Origin: Hypomesus transpacificus
Taxonomy: Eukaryota > Chordata > Actinopteri > Osmeriformes > Osmeridae
Length of the DNA stretch: 64,000 nucleotides
NCBI RefSeq assembly: GCF_021917145.1
Contig: NC_061062.1
Location: forward strand, 6,291,847 to 6,355,846
Reading direction: 5' to 3'
Shown: positions 21,676 through 33,664 of the stretch, in pieces
Numbering within the stretch: the first letter of the stretch is position 1
Layout of the letters: each line of letters begins with the position of its first letter
Notes under the pieces: model-generated
The model's database searches: none
What the model saw: only the letters and a program-made list of their open reading frames with translations
What the model was told of the DNA's origin: nothing
Program-made: the position numbers and the translations under genes

Positions 21676-21766
21676 GGTGAACAGTCTTCTGTTGTGTCAC
21701 GACCTGATGACCTGCTGGCATTCAGCATGGTCCTGTACATGAAGAGGATGAGGGCGGGGCTACCAG

Positions 21767-21776
21767 AGTGACATCA
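21767..21776. promoter_or_regulatory. Decamer upstream of V9-minus
   Basis: AGTGACATCA, a perfect match to the V-beta decamer consensus, about 92 bp from the leader ATG, in opposite orientation to the gene. The plus twin at 49326 has TGATGTCACA, one base off. Confidence 0.45.
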
Positions 21777-21839
21777 CAACTGTCACCTCAGTACCAACAT
21801 CCTCAATCTTCAAAAGTTGAGGTCTGTCTCCCCCTGCTG

Positions 21840-22281
21840 ACTCAGTGTTCAACCCATCTCCTCATTACATACACACAATCTAACATTTAACAGCTTTAAA
21901 TCCAAAGCAGCACATTCAGGGAGAGGGTGATCATCCACAATGCTGTTGGCCTGGTTTCTCCAGGCTTCTTGCACTGAGCTACCCCCAACCCCTTCTGTGT
22001 CATCACATGGTTCATGATACCTGAAGAAGGAAGTGTTGGTTAGCTTAGGTTAACGGTTGATGATGTTGTTTGTTGATGTTGCCATGCATCAATAAAACCT
22101 TTATTTGAATCAACATTGCACTGTAGAAGCATGTGGTCAATATGTCAACTTTATTAAGGTTCATTGGTTCAAGGTTGATAAGGTTCATGTTTGAGGAAAA
22201 GCCTGTAGATGTAGTGGAGATGATTGATTTCCCTCCAGGCGGCCGCCATGACTGATCTGAGTCCCCAACTGAAGGTGTAGA
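21840..22281. other. Spacer between V9-minus and coiled-coil gene
   Basis: No gene seen. It contains a tRNA-like A-box stretch and the downstream flank of the coiled-coil gene; AATAAA-like signals are near 22090 (caataaaacc). Mirrored at 48674-49330. Confidence 0.4.
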
Positions 22282-25200
22282 CTACGTATCCTCAAAGGCC
22301 TTTATGTTACGGTCGGCCTCTTTGTTAAGTTTCTCCACATATGCTTCAATCTCAGCCAGTCTGGCTCTTTTTTTCTCCTCTTTTGTTGCCTTCTTTTTTG
22401 GTTTTACTTTCTGCCAGAACTGTTTCCAGAAACCACGTTTCTTCTCCTTGTCTGTTTACAAGAGACAAGCATTTAATACTTCAACGTGGTCTAGAGCACA
22501 CAGAATAACGATTGTCAAGCCTACAACAGTGTCTCAATTAAATCATTCTGACATCATTATATAGTACACTTTCACATCACAAAAACATTTCTTACTTGTC
22601 TCTGACTGTGCCTTATCTGACTCATCCGTCTCTGACTCTTCCTTATCTGACTCTTCAGTCTCTGTCACTTCCTTCTCTGACCCTTCCTTCTCTGTCACTT
22701 CCTTTTCTGTCACTTCCTTCTCTGACACTTCCTTCTCTGTCACTTCCTTCTCTGGCCCCCACGCATTCTTAACCTTCTCTCTGCTTTTGCGTTTCATTTC
22801 TGCATCGTCCTTCTTTACGACTGTGCAATCCTCCTTGGTATCTGCTATTTTCTCCTCCTTGAGTTTCTCTTGCCTTTTCATTTCTAGTTCCATCTCTTTT
22901 ATTCTTTGCTCCTCTTCTCTCCTGTACTGACTCCTTTCCTCGATGGCTCTCCTATTCTCTTTCTCCTTTCTCCTCATGACTGCTAGTCTATGCTTCTCCT
23001 GCCACTGTCGTCTTGCCTCATCGGACTCTTGTCCGCATTCCTGCCGTTGTCTTTCCTCCTCCTCCCATCTCTTCTCTGATTCTTTCATTTTTGCATCCTC
23101 TCTCATAATTCTCTCCCTATCTTTAACCAACTCTATTTGCTTGTCCAATGTTGTTTGGAGCCAAAAGTTATCTGCAGCTTTTTCTCTCATGTCATATAAC
23201 CTGGCCAACTGGGTTTTGTCCCTCTCTTTTAGTCTCTCCATTTCCGCCTCCATCCACTCTTTCTCCTTGTCTCCTTTCTCCTCATGTTGTTTGACCTCTT
23301 CCTCTGACTTTTTCTCAAGCTCTTTCTGTCTCTTCAATTCTTTCTCTTTCCATCTCCTGTCTCCTTTTTGTCTCCATCTCAGCTCCATGGCTTTTCTATG
23401 CTCTTCTCTTTGCCTCCTCTCCTCCATTTTTATTTCCATCTCTCTTTTTCTTCCCTCCTCTTGGCTTTCCGTCTCGAGCCTTTTCCTTTCCTGCTCACTG
23501 TCTTGCTCCATTTGATCCATTTCTCCAACCTCACCCCTTTTTTCCTCAGTGACCACTTGTTGTTGCTCTGTCTTCATGGCAAGTCTGTGGTCCTCTGCTT
23601 CAGTCTGCTGCTCTTCTTGATTTTCTCCCTTTTTGTCAAGTTCCCTCTGCATGTTTGCTTTGTGTCTCTCCTCCTCCTTCTCTCTCTCTAGTTCTTTCTG
23701 TCTCCCTTCCTCCTCCTGTCTCTCCTGTTCTTGCTCTCTCTCATTCTCTTTCAGTCTCTTAACTTTCCTTTGCAGGTCCTCTTCTTGTCTGGCCTCCTCT
23801 GCGCTCTCCATTTCTTTTTGTCCCTTCTCTTTCCTCTCCCCTGTCAGTTGTTCTTCCTTCATCTCAATCTCTCGATGTTTTGCAAGCCCGTCAAATCTCT
23901 CAATGTCCCTCTGATGCTCTTCTTTGTGTTTTGTTGCCTCCATCTCTTTCTGTCTTTCTTCTTCCTCTTGTCTCTCCTGTCTGTAATCTCTTTCTGTCTC
24001 TCTCTGTCTTTCAACGTACCTCTGCAGTGCTTCTGTTTCTCTTGTCTCCTCGCTCGTTTTGTCCATCTGTTTATGTCTCTCTTCCTCCTTTTCAAGTCTA
24101 ATTTTATCTTTTTGACTTTCCCTCTCTCTTTTCCTTGCATTCTCTTCGAATCTTTCAATTTCCTTCCGAAGATCCTCTTTTTGTCTTGCGACCACCCTCT
24201 CTCTTTCTAATTCTTTTTGTCTCTTCATCTCCCTCTCTCGTCTCTCCTGTTCTTGCTGTCTTTTAGTCTCTTTCAGTCTCTCTATCTGTTCAAGTCTTTC
24301 AACTTCCCTTTTCAGTGCTTCTTTTTCTTTTGCATCCTCCATCTCCTGTTTGGCCTTTCTGTCAAACTTGTTCTGTCTTTTTAGTTCTTTCTGAATATCC
24401 TCTTTTTGTCTTGCGTCCTCCCTCTCTCTTTCTAATTCTCTTTGTCTCTTCATCTTCCTCTCTCGTCTCTCCTGTTCTTGCTGTCTTTTAGTCTCTTTCA
24501 GTCTCTCTATCTGTTCAAGTCTTTCAACTTCCCTTTTCAGTGCTTCTTTTGCATCCTCCATCTCCTGTTTGGCCTTTCTGCCAATCTTGTTCTGTCTTAC
24601 TAGTTCTTTCTGAATTTCCTCTTTTTGTCTTGCGTCCTCCCTCTCTCTTTCTAGTTCTTTCTGTCTCTTTTCCTCCTCCGCTTGTCTCTCTTTTTCTTGT
24701 TGAAGTTCAATGTCTCTTTGACTCACCTTCTCTTCAAGTCTTTCAATTTCCCTCCGAAGATCCTCTTTTTGTCTCGCGGCCTCACTCTCTCTTTCCAGTT
24801 CTCTCTGTCTCTCCCTCTCCTTCTCTCGTCTCTGCATCTCTTCAAATTCCCTTTTCAGTGCTTCTTTTTCTCTTGCACCCTCCACCTCCTGTTTGGCCTT
24901 TCTGTCAAACTTGATCTGTCTTTCTAGTTCTTTCTGAATTTCCTCTTTTTGTCTTGCGTCCTCCCTCTCTCTTTCTAGTTCTTTCTGTCTCTTTTCCTCC
25001 TCCGCTTGTCTCTCTTGTTCTTGTTGACGTTCAATGTCTCTTTGTCTCACCTTCTCTTCAAGTCCTTCAAATTCCCTCCGAAGATTCTCTTTTTTTCTCG
25101 CGGCCTCACTCTCTCTTTCCAGTTCTCTCTGTTTCTCCCTCTCCTTCTCTCGTCTCTGCATCTCTTCAAATTCCCTTTTCAGTGCTTCTTTTTCTCTTGC

Positions 25201-28200
25201 ACCCTCCATCTCCTGTTTGGCCTTTCTGTCAAACTTGATCTGTCTTTCTAGTTCTTTCTGAATTTCCTCTTTTTGTCTTGCGTCCTCCCTCTCTCTTTCT
25301 AGTTCTTTCTGTCTCTTTTCCTCCTCCGCTTGTCTCTCTTTTTCTTGTTGAAGTTCAATGTCTCTTTGACTCACCTTCTCTTCAAGTCTTTCAATTTCCC
25401 TCCGAAGATCCTCTTTTTGTCTCGCGGCCTCACTCTCTCTTTCCAGTGCTCTCTGTCTCTCCCTCTCCTTCTCTTGTCTCTGCATCTCTTCAACTTCCCT
25501 TTTCAGTGCTTCTTTTTCTCTTGCACCCTCCATCTCCTGTTTGGCCTTTCTGTCAAACTTGATCTGTCTTTCTAGTTCTTTCTGAATTTCCTCTTTTTGT
25601 CTTGCGTCCTCCCTCTCTCTTTCTAGTTCTTTCTGTCTCTTTTCCTCCTCCGCTTGTCTCTCTTGTTCTTGTTGACGTTCAATGTCTCTTTGTCTTACCT
25701 TCTCTTCAAGTCTTTCAATTTCCCTCCGAAGATCCTCTTTTTGTCTCGCGGCCTCACTCTCTCTTTCCAGTTCTCTCTGTCTCTCCCTCTCCTTCTCTTG
25801 TCTCTGCATCTCTTCAACTTCCCTTTTCAGTGCTTCTTTTTCTCTTGCACCCTCCATCTCCTGTTTGGCCTTTCTGTCAAACTTGATCTGTCTTTCTAGT
25901 TCTTTCTGAATTTCCTCTTTTTGTCTTGCGTCCTCCCTCTCTCTTTCTAGTTCTTTCTGTCTCTTTTCCTCCTCCGCTTGTCTCTCTTGTTCTTGTTGAC
26001 GTTCAATGTCTCTTTGTCTTACCTTCTCTTCAAGTCTTTCAATTTCCCTCCGAAGATCCTCTTTTTGTCTCGCGGCCTCACTCTCTCTTTCCAGTTCTCT
26101 CTGTCTCTCCCTCTCCTTCTCTTGTCTCTGCATCTCTTCACCTTCCCTTTTCAGTGCTTCTTTTTCTCTTGCACCCTCCATCTCCTGTTTGGCCTTTCCG
26201 TCTAACTTCTTCTGTCTTTCAAGTTCCTTCTGATGATCTTGTTTTTGTCTTGCATCCTCCCTCGCTCTCTCTAGTTCTTCCCTTCCCTCTAGGGCTTCCC
26301 TTTCTGTGTCCAGAGCTTTTTGTCTCTCCTTTTGTCTCCTAGCCTCTCTTTGCATCAGCTCTTCTTCTCTCCTTTCTCTCTCCCTCTGCGTCTCATCCTT
26401 TCTTTGTTTTTCTAATGATTGCTCTTTCATCCGTCTCTCCATTTCTCCCCTTCCCAACACTTCTCTGCTTTTTCCTGCCCGGCACTGTGACTCTGTTGTG
26501 TTTTTTTCTTCATCTTGCCTTGCTTTTATTCTATCCTTCTCATATATTTCTTGGACCTTCTCCCTTTTCATCTCTAGAAGTTCACTTTTCAGCTTCTTGA
26601 TCTCACACTGCAGTTTGTCTCTCTGCCTCTTCATGTTGTCCCGTTCTTCCACTTCCCTCCGTGTCTCGTTCTCCTTTTCTCGCAAGCTGTCCATCACAAT
26701 CTGCCTTTTGTCAATATTCTGCTTTGTTCGCTTATCAACCTTTCTCTCTGTGTACATTTCATCACTGTACATCTCTCTTTCTTCCCCTCTCTTGATCACT
26801 TTCTCTCTACTGTTCTCCACCCTCTTCCTGTCCAGACGTCTATGGCAAGCACCATCGCATGCTGCTTCTTTGAGTGTCTGCACCTGCATGCATAAAAGGT
26901 CAATGAAACACCATATACAAGGTGGCCTTTACTGTCCTCTATAAACATTTAACTCACAAATGACAAAACTGAATAGGGACACCTATGTGTCCCCATTGTA
27001 ACTCTTCTGTGTGTCTCTGTGTCCCTATAGTAACTTTTTATTTTGTGTTTACGACCATAAAGAATCTTGCAACTGATGCTAGAACACAATAATACCATTG
27101 TTTTGGGGCATAACTTTGGGTATGTGCTGAGGAAGTAGTAAGTAACATTGTCATACCTCCATCTTGAGATTCTTTATCTCAGCCTTCTTCCTGGTTTCAA
27201 CATGCTGTAATTTCTCAACCAAGTTGCTCAGAGAAATATTTTTTAGTTGAAGCTCCCGGATGGTCTTCCTCAAATCCTCCACCAGGTGTTCTAGCTCGTT
27301 TATCTTCCCGCTGAATGTCAAATGGTCCCATTACAACATGGTCAATATCTTTGTAGTTCACTCCACATGTCAAGAAATCCTTCCTAACATGTCTAATGCA
27401 TAATCATTTTGTACCATTTAGAGTGTGCGTGTCTTGTGAAGAGGACACTTACTGGTTCATTTGAGGATGCCCCCTTGTGGCTACAGGAAGTTGACAGGGA
27501 AGTCGGTGAGACGAGAAGGAAGAGCTCTCGTCGGAGGAACTCTCAGAGTCACTGAGCCCCAGGGTGATGGTTCCAAGATAGAACCTCTCCCCTCTGCAGT
27601 AACATGGACACATCACAGGCAGCAGGTTATCAACTCACATTCAAACGCGACAGACCGGACATCACAATTGTGTTTTAACCTCTTTCCAAACACTGGCATT
27701 TAGTCTCTGTCCTGCCTTAAAACCATCATATCATCTAAACCCGAACTTCAACCCCAAACTTAGCCGTCATTTGGACGCCCGGACCTTCCTACGATTCTGT
27801 TGAGGCAACCCTGTCTTACCGTATGTTCTTCAACATCCTCATGTCTGGAATCTGTCCAGGTGAGAGTGCTCTGAAGGAGGAGGGTTCATCATCCCTGTGG
27901 AGGGAAACACACACATCCATCATGTGTTATTGTACACAGGTGACATGCAGATAGAGGTCTACATACTTAAGAGGTCTATTGCACTCAATGTACAATTTGG
28001 AAAAACACATCATCCAAATGAACATTCTGTATTCTTGTAATAAATCAACTAAAACACATCAGACGTCCAAACCATAAACTGACAACTACTGGGCTTGCAG
28101 CATAAACTCTATTTTAGTGCGGACTTACTTTCGACTCCCCCTCTTCCAAAAGAGAGCTTTGGGTAACTCTCCAGAGTAGAGAGCTACTTTCTCTCTGTTT

Positions 28201-29141
28201 CAGCACACATACACACAACAAATTAGACAACATGATATCCATTGTAGAATCATATTTCATCATAACTAGAAAAGATTGTTGAAGTCTAAAAACAATTCTA
28301 AAATAGCATCTCAGAAATATTTTGTAAGAAAGAACTTACATCTTCCTTGGCATTTTTCAATTCATTTTTTTTCTCTCCTCTGTAAAGACACACATGACAA
28401 GGGAAAGTCAATACCAAATCAAATGTTTTGTTCTGTAACAAATAAAACACTGGAAGGTCAAGATACAGGAAGCAGCAACAAGGTTTCAGCATCAACTTTA
28501 TGTGAAGCTAAATGAGCATTATAAACTCCCCTTAGTAATACATGGTACATTCTAGTCATTAGTCGCTAAATTATGAACAGCATTATTGTTACAGCACCAT
28601 ACAGCATGACATGGTTTAAATCTTGCTACACATTTTTTTATTTTCTTGCTGTTAGTCGTTGCGTACAATTTAGTCTGCATCTCAAATCCTTGGCAAATAA
28701 TTATTTAAAACGCATTTGTTCATTCGTATTTTGTAACATTTAATGATTTAGGCTTCTTTTGTGTCTGTTTTTTCCTGTCTTTAACGAATACATTATTTTT
28801 CTTGTGTTAATTCCATCATGGTCTGTCTGCCATACATCTGCTCTCACGCATTTCAGCCATTTCTCACACCTTGTATTTCACACGACTGTTAAATATTTCT
28901 CACGCTGAGAAGTAAGGGATAACTAGTCCAGCTATAAAATCAATGGACAAGGCATACCGAGGGAAGATGTCGGCTTATATGATAGTTGTCAGTTACAGGC
29001 TACATAGTTAAATGTCAATACTGTAAAAGCATCACAGGCCCGCCCCCAGCAGTTATGTAAACCATTCCCCCCAAGCAAACGTGTATTAGAAGGAAATTCT
29101 CATCTTTGTCCTCACCTCAATACCTCCATCTTCCTGATCAT
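22282..29141 (-). CDS. Large coiled-coil protein, trichohyalin-like composition (8 exons, ~1651 aa)
   Basis: Exons from 5' to 3' on minus: 29116-29141, 28340-28379, 28129-28190, 27820-27894, 27453-27593, 27157-27310, 22596-26883, 22282-22451. The summed 4956 nt is an exact multiple of three and every join keeps frame. The N-terminal ~180 residues include an acidic Ser-rich patch (SDSESSSDESS) and a heptad region (INELEHLVEDLRKTIRELQL). Exon 7 encodes 1429 codons of almost uninterrupted charged coiled coil with 108-residue repeats, then an acidic tail of (S/T)EKEV units. Exon 8 is a basic tail (KEKKRGFWKQFWQKVKPKKK). No membrane segment or signal peptide. I do not recognise the gene; similarity to trichohyalin may be compositional only. 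The ATG at 26889 is intronic, so exon 7 is not the start. Confidence 0.75.
24590..26215 (-). repeat. 324-bp tandem repeat inside coiled-coil exon 7
   Basis: About five near-identical 324 bp units (for example the same sequence recurs at 24954, 25278, 25602 and 25926), encoding 108 residues around QKELEREREDARQKEEIQKE. The period is a whole number of codons, so unit gain or loss keeps frame. More diverged units flank the block on both sides. Confidence 0.9.
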
Positions 29142-29256
29142 GATCACAAACCGTTAGTAGCAAAAGTCACATAACAAAAATTGAATCTTCTCTGAAATGA
29201 CATTAGAATGTGTGTGTTGGCAGAACATAATGTTACAAAACTTCTAAGATTAACTA

Positions 29257-29296
29257 TGACGTCATAATGCAAAAGTTAAGAATGCGCCGCCATTGG
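29257..29296 (-). promoter_or_regulatory. Putative promoter of coiled-coil gene, copy 2
   Basis: CRE TGACGTCA at 29257-29264 and inverted CCAAT at 29292-29296, about 116-155 bp upstream of the exon 1 ATG at 29141. Confidence 0.45.
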
Positions 29297-29325
29297 TTAG
29301 ACTGTCGGATGCAGACTGCCGCGTC

Positions 29326-29627
29326 CATGACATTTACATTTATGCATTTAGCAGACGCTTTTATACAAAGCGACTTCCAATATATAGTTTTACAAAGGTG
29401 CCTAGGTCACTGATCATAACAACGAGAGAGCCCCAAACATTTCCAGTTGCCAAACATGAAGCCAACGTGAAAACAAATAAGTCCCAAAGGGAAGAACAAT
29501 AAGAGCATGTAGTTACACAAGTTACAATTTAACAGCAAGAACCTCAAAAGAGCAAGAGAGTAGGCTACCTGTGGCAAAAGCAAGCAACAATAATATATTT
29601 CGTCCATAATGGATTCTGTCGGCACGT
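29326..29627 (-). mobile_element. L2-type LINE 3'-end fragment, copy 2
   Basis: Twin of 1500-1800, with the same ends and only a few substitutions. Confidence 0.6.
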
Positions 29628-30283
29628 CCCTTCAAAATTACTAAACACAATCGCTATCTGCCGTCTCACAAAACCCCACCTCACGTTGAAAAAAAACGAT
29701 TAAGCAGTTGTATATCTGTTTCAGTTTGTGTTTATGTTTGTTTCTGGCTAGCTCCAGTCTTTACATCAGTCTCAGTGTTGATCATGGAGTTATTTATTCA
29801 TCAGGACTTACTGCTTTTATCACTGAACAATAGGTCACTGATAATAAATACATCATGAACATTTTTTGATCTTGGTCAGTAAGCAGCATTGTGAGTTGCT
29901 GTGGAAGAGCAGGCTATAACTGTTAAACTCATTATTGGCTAAATTATGAACAGCATTATTGTTACAGCACCATACAGCATATGACATGGTTTAAATCTTG
30001 CTGCACATTTTTTCCCCTTTACTTTCAGTTGTAGCCTACTATTGAGTCTGCATCCCAAATCCTTGGCAATAACTATTTTAAACATATTTTTTTATTCGTA
30101 TTTTGTATAAATGTTATGCTTTAGGCTTCTATTGTTTCTGTGTTTTCTGTCTTACAGATACATTATTATTGTTATGTTAAGTCCATAATGGTCTGCCATA
30201 TTGTTATCTAAACCTTTCTCCCCAAGCAAACATGCTTATTAATAGAACATTTCTCAGTTGTGCCACTTAGTCTTTGTCCTCAC

Positions 30284-30309
30284 CTCAATACCTCCATCTT
30301 CCTGATCAT
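30284..30309 (-). CDS. Alternative first exon of coiled-coil gene, copy 2
   Basis: ATG at 30309, 26 nt, GTGAGG donor, identical coding to exon 1 at 29141. CRE-like TGACATCA is near 30428-30435. It would add about 1.2 kb to intron 1. Whether it is transcribed is not known. Confidence 0.45.
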
Positions 30310-30521
30310 GATCACAAACCGTTAGTAGCTAAACCAAAAGTTAACTACATTCACTTGAATCTTCTTTGAACTGACAGTAAAACACAGTGCTGGCACAACT
30401 TAATGTTGCAAAACTTCTGAGGTTCATGACATCACAATGAAAAAGTTTAGAATGCGTCCCCATTGGTTAGAATCTGTAGGTCGCATCAACTGAGGACTTA
30501 AGCCGAATCCCAATACTCCCC

Positions 30522-30719
30522 CTCACCCCTTCCACAGCTTCACTTCCTGGAGTTGGAGCAAGAACAGGAAGTGATGTAATCTGACAGTGCTGATATGATG
30601 TTGCTGGAAGTGATTCACATGTCAGATGCAGGTGTTTCACTCTGACACACAAACCACTCTTGAAGAAGAGAGGAGGGGTTTTGTAGAGAACAGGGGGATC
30701 GGCAGCACCGTGCATTTAC
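30522..30719 (-). pseudogene. V0': orphan TRBV promoter and RSS relic, copy 2
   Basis: Twin of 2695-2893: the ETS/CRE-like inverted motif at about 30539-30578 and a decayed RSS near 30666-30715, without any V exon. Confidence 0.55.
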
Positions 30720-30934
30720 CAGTCAGGAATCAAAAACAAAGTTCACATTCAAAGCAGACTACCACCCCCTATAGACTAATATCTGTAAGTACCCATGCAT
30801 CGCATCCTCTCAAAGTAACAACCCTCAACAGAAGTAACATCTGTAGTTGTGATGACGATATCTATCTCCTCTGAGTACATTACTGTTATTGTGGTTTGAT
30901 CCAGGTGTGCTGAGGGGCCTGTTGATCTCTGAAA

Positions 30935-31475
30935 GGTTTTTGTAGATCGGAGCTGAGCTCTGTACCACTGTGTAGCTGGCTGCACAGAAATATTGTCCAT
31001 CATCTTTAGGTTGCCTCAGTTGGAGATGAAGGTAGGCTTCTTTCTTACCATCTCCACTCACATTGAAGATCCCTTGATATGGAGACTCAACAGTGGGATT
31101 TTTTAAGAAAACATACCCTATTAGTTTCAGAGCAGTGTCTCCCACTGAGCGCTGGTACCAGAGTATAGTGTCGTAATTAGGAATGTTATGACTGCAGTTC
31201 AGTTGGATCCTTTCTTCTGGCTTCCCCAGGAGAGTAAAAGGAGTTTGGTTCACCTCTTGACTGAGTGACTCTACTGTGGAGTGAGAAGAAGAGTAAAACT
31301 GATTTAGAGAATCCTTAAAGCTTGCCACACAGATTTGTTTATTCCTGTAAAACTACAACACTACAGTTGAAAGTAATTTTCCTGGTAATGTGAAAATGTG
31401 ATGTCCTGTAAGCTCAGTAGGCTCACCTGTGATCCAGAACAAAAGAACAGAGAAGATAGTGAGACGTCTGATCAT
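30935..31475 (-). CDS. trbv: V1': TRBV-like V segment, subgroup A, copy 2
   Basis: Leader 31427-31475 (MIRRLTIFSVLLFWIT, two changes from V1); V exon 30973-31273, heptamer 30966-30972, 22 bp spacer, nonamer 30935-30943. The V exon differs from V1 by very few codons (for example QLNCSH for QLNCSY). Looks functional. Confidence 0.85.
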
Positions 31476-31657
31476 GGTGACCATCAGTGCTGAGCCTGGG
31501 GGACCAACTGAGGACTCAGCATCACTTCCTGGAGTTTGAGCATGAACAGGAAGTGATGTAATCCAGCGCTGCTGACATGATGTTGCTGGATTTAATTCAT
31601 ACCTAAGATGCAGGTGTTTCACTCTGACACACAAACCACTCCTGGATGAGAGATGAG

Positions 31658-31995
31658 GGTTTTTGTAGAGAACAGTGGTGATCTGGAGCGCTGCATAGCT
31701 GGCAGCACAGTAATAAACTGCACTGTGGCTGTTTACACTCAGTTTCTTAATGACAAGAGAGGTGTTCTTTGCCTTATCACCACCGAGATCCCCAGTGAAA
31801 TTGAACCTTCAACGTTTGGAGTCCTGAAATTCAAATACCCGATAAGTGTGAGAGCTTTGTCCCCTGGTTTCTGGAAGTACCAGAGCATCATTGTATAATC
31901 TGTTTTACTGTGGGTGCAGACGAGCTGCACAGTGTCTCCATCTCTGCTGAGGAGATCAGAGGGAGTCTGGTGGACCTCCACAGTCTGACACAGAC
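31658..31995 (-). pseudogene. V2': TRBV-like pseudosegment, subgroup B, copy 2
   Basis: V exon about 31694-31995, with the same framework 3 deletion, the same broken heptamer (31687-31693) and the same missing leader as V2. The defects therefore predate the tandem duplication. Confidence 0.85.
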
Positions 31996-32089
31996 CTGGA
32001 CAGACAGAGAGAAGATATTACCACCACATGGACACACAAGACATAAAAACACTTTATTACAATATAGAAATCATACACATTTAGCATAT

Positions 32090-32950
32090 TTATGTGGAAA
32101 TCTCAGAAGGTTCTCAGATAGAAGTGGATCAAAAATAGAGTCTCAAGTCTCCAAGTTTAGTTCTCAAGGCCAAAGAGGTGGCTTGATGGTGTTTATTCAG
32201 GCAGATAGTTGTATACAAACAACACTGGTACAGAACAAAAAAAAGCAGGCAACTCCCCCCGACACTGGGTAATATAGGCAGAATATTAAACGCACACCCC
32301 TTGTCCCAAGAGATAAGATTGTGCAATATGGAACCTTCTAGAAGCTTCTGGAAGATGAGTCACCCCCCCCCCCCGTTACTGTGCACGCAGCCTCAACCTT
32401 GTCTTTGGGGGCTGCGCTCCCCTCTTATCCAGTGACCAGAAATAGCATGTTCCCCAAAAACCTCCACTTTCCTCGACCAACCCAACCATGTTGTTCTCAC
32501 AAACCTTCCTTCACCCTACTCAGCCCCCTCCTTACTTGAAGTCACTCTGACATGCCCGCATCCAGGTCCCACCCTTGGGAGTCAGTAGCTCCTTAGTTTC
32601 TCCTGAGAACAGCTGGAAACACTCACTAACCATGGCAACCCCTGCTCCCTTGTCTCTTCTTGGTCCAAACTAAACTATCAGCAGTGTTCTTCATAACAAG
32701 ATACGCACACACAGAAGAAAATCCCCCTGTATTAATTAGCCCAGTCTCACACTCTCGGCCCACCTCCTGCCTTCCAAGGCAAGTTTCCTTCCTGCTCAAA
32801 CAGGCCTGTTTGCTGGCAGATGTTTAAAGGCAGCTTAAAATTACAAAATATCAAATGACATACTAAGGTTGAAATAAGTCAACAAACATACAGTAATGTA
32901 GACACACCAAGTTCACATCAGAAACAACAGAAAAGTATACCTGCAGTACA
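32090..32950. other. Intergenic stretch, copy 2
   Basis: Counterpart of 4263-5100, including the C-run near 32363. No gene seen. Confidence 0.4.
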
Positions 32951-32955
32951 AGCGC

Positions 32956-33056
32956 ATCTGAGGCACATGACATACATCTGAGGCACATGACATACATCTG
33001 AGGCACATGACATACATCTGAGGCACATGACATACATCTGAGGCACATGACACACA
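32956..33056. repeat. 20-bp minisatellite specific to copy 2
   Basis: Five units of about 20 bp (tctgaggcacatgacataca). Copy 1 has a single unit at the same place (about 5126-5145), so the array expanded after duplication. Confidence 0.85.
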
Positions 33057-33183
33057 TGACATCAACACAACAAACACACATATATGGAGACAGTACATCA
33101 ATGCTTGCATACCTGATTGGCAACAAGCTATTCCTTAAGGCTGTGTTAGAATGTTTTGTTTGTGTCTTTTGTGTGTATGTGTG

Positions 33184-33662
33184 GTGGAATCAACTCCCCA
33201 CCTCCATCAGAGACACGGACTGTCTCTCCACCTTCAAGAGAAGGCTCAAGATGCACTTGTTCCGGGAGTTCAATGGTACTTAGGAATGGTTTGCTGAACC
33301 CAACGCTAGTCTCCTCAAGGATCACAATGACTCTTGCTTAGACTGTTGCTCTTGTTGGTTAGTGGTAGCTGGTTTAAACTGTTGTATTCTATTTTAGTTA
33401 ATCCTATTTTTATTGCTTTTCTACAGGTACACCTGCACTTAGAGATTAATGTTGTGTAATTTAACTTGTTTAACTACATGCTCTTATGGTTTCTTCCCTT
33501 TAGCACTATTTTTTGGTTGTTCACAATATGTACTTCTTGTTTTTGACTACCCGCAATGCTGTGGGGCTATCTTGTTGTTATTATCAGTGACCTATGCACT
33601 TTGTAAAGCTCTCTCTTGGAAGTCGCTTTGGATAAAAGCGTCTGCTAATTGAATAAATGTAA
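33184..33662 (+). mobile_element. L2-type LINE, 5'-truncated, only in copy 2
   Basis: It begins in the C-terminal part of ORF2 (WNQLPTSIRDTDCLSTFKRR) and ends with the L2 tail (ttggataaaagcgtctgcta, then aataaatgtaa). Flanked by ATGTGTG at 33177-33183 and 33663-33669. The empty site is at about 5258 in copy 1. A clear insertion after the tandem duplication. Confidence 0.85.
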
Positions 33663-33664
33663 AT

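Larger units (their letters stand above)
16572..23573. repeat. Inverted-repeat arm 1 (minus V cluster)
   Basis: About 7 kb that reappears in reverse orientation at 47490-54346. It contains V3 fragment, V4-V9 and the 3' end of the coiled-coil gene. Differences by eye are small substitutions and short indels plus two larger gaps: a SINE only in this arm (19095-19284) and about 155 bp only in the other arm (about 48730-48886). Confidence 0.85.

Noticed and set aside
26884-26889. ATG at 26889 as start of a single-exon 1448-residue protein
   Set aside because: It overlaps a splice acceptor (GCATGCAG then GTGCAG), and six upstream exons join in frame.
22943-26944. Long Ser/Leu/Phe-rich frames on plus opposite the coiled-coil exon
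   Set aside because: They are the antisense of Glu/Lys/Arg-rich codons and follow the 324-bp repeat; no splice structure or family signal.
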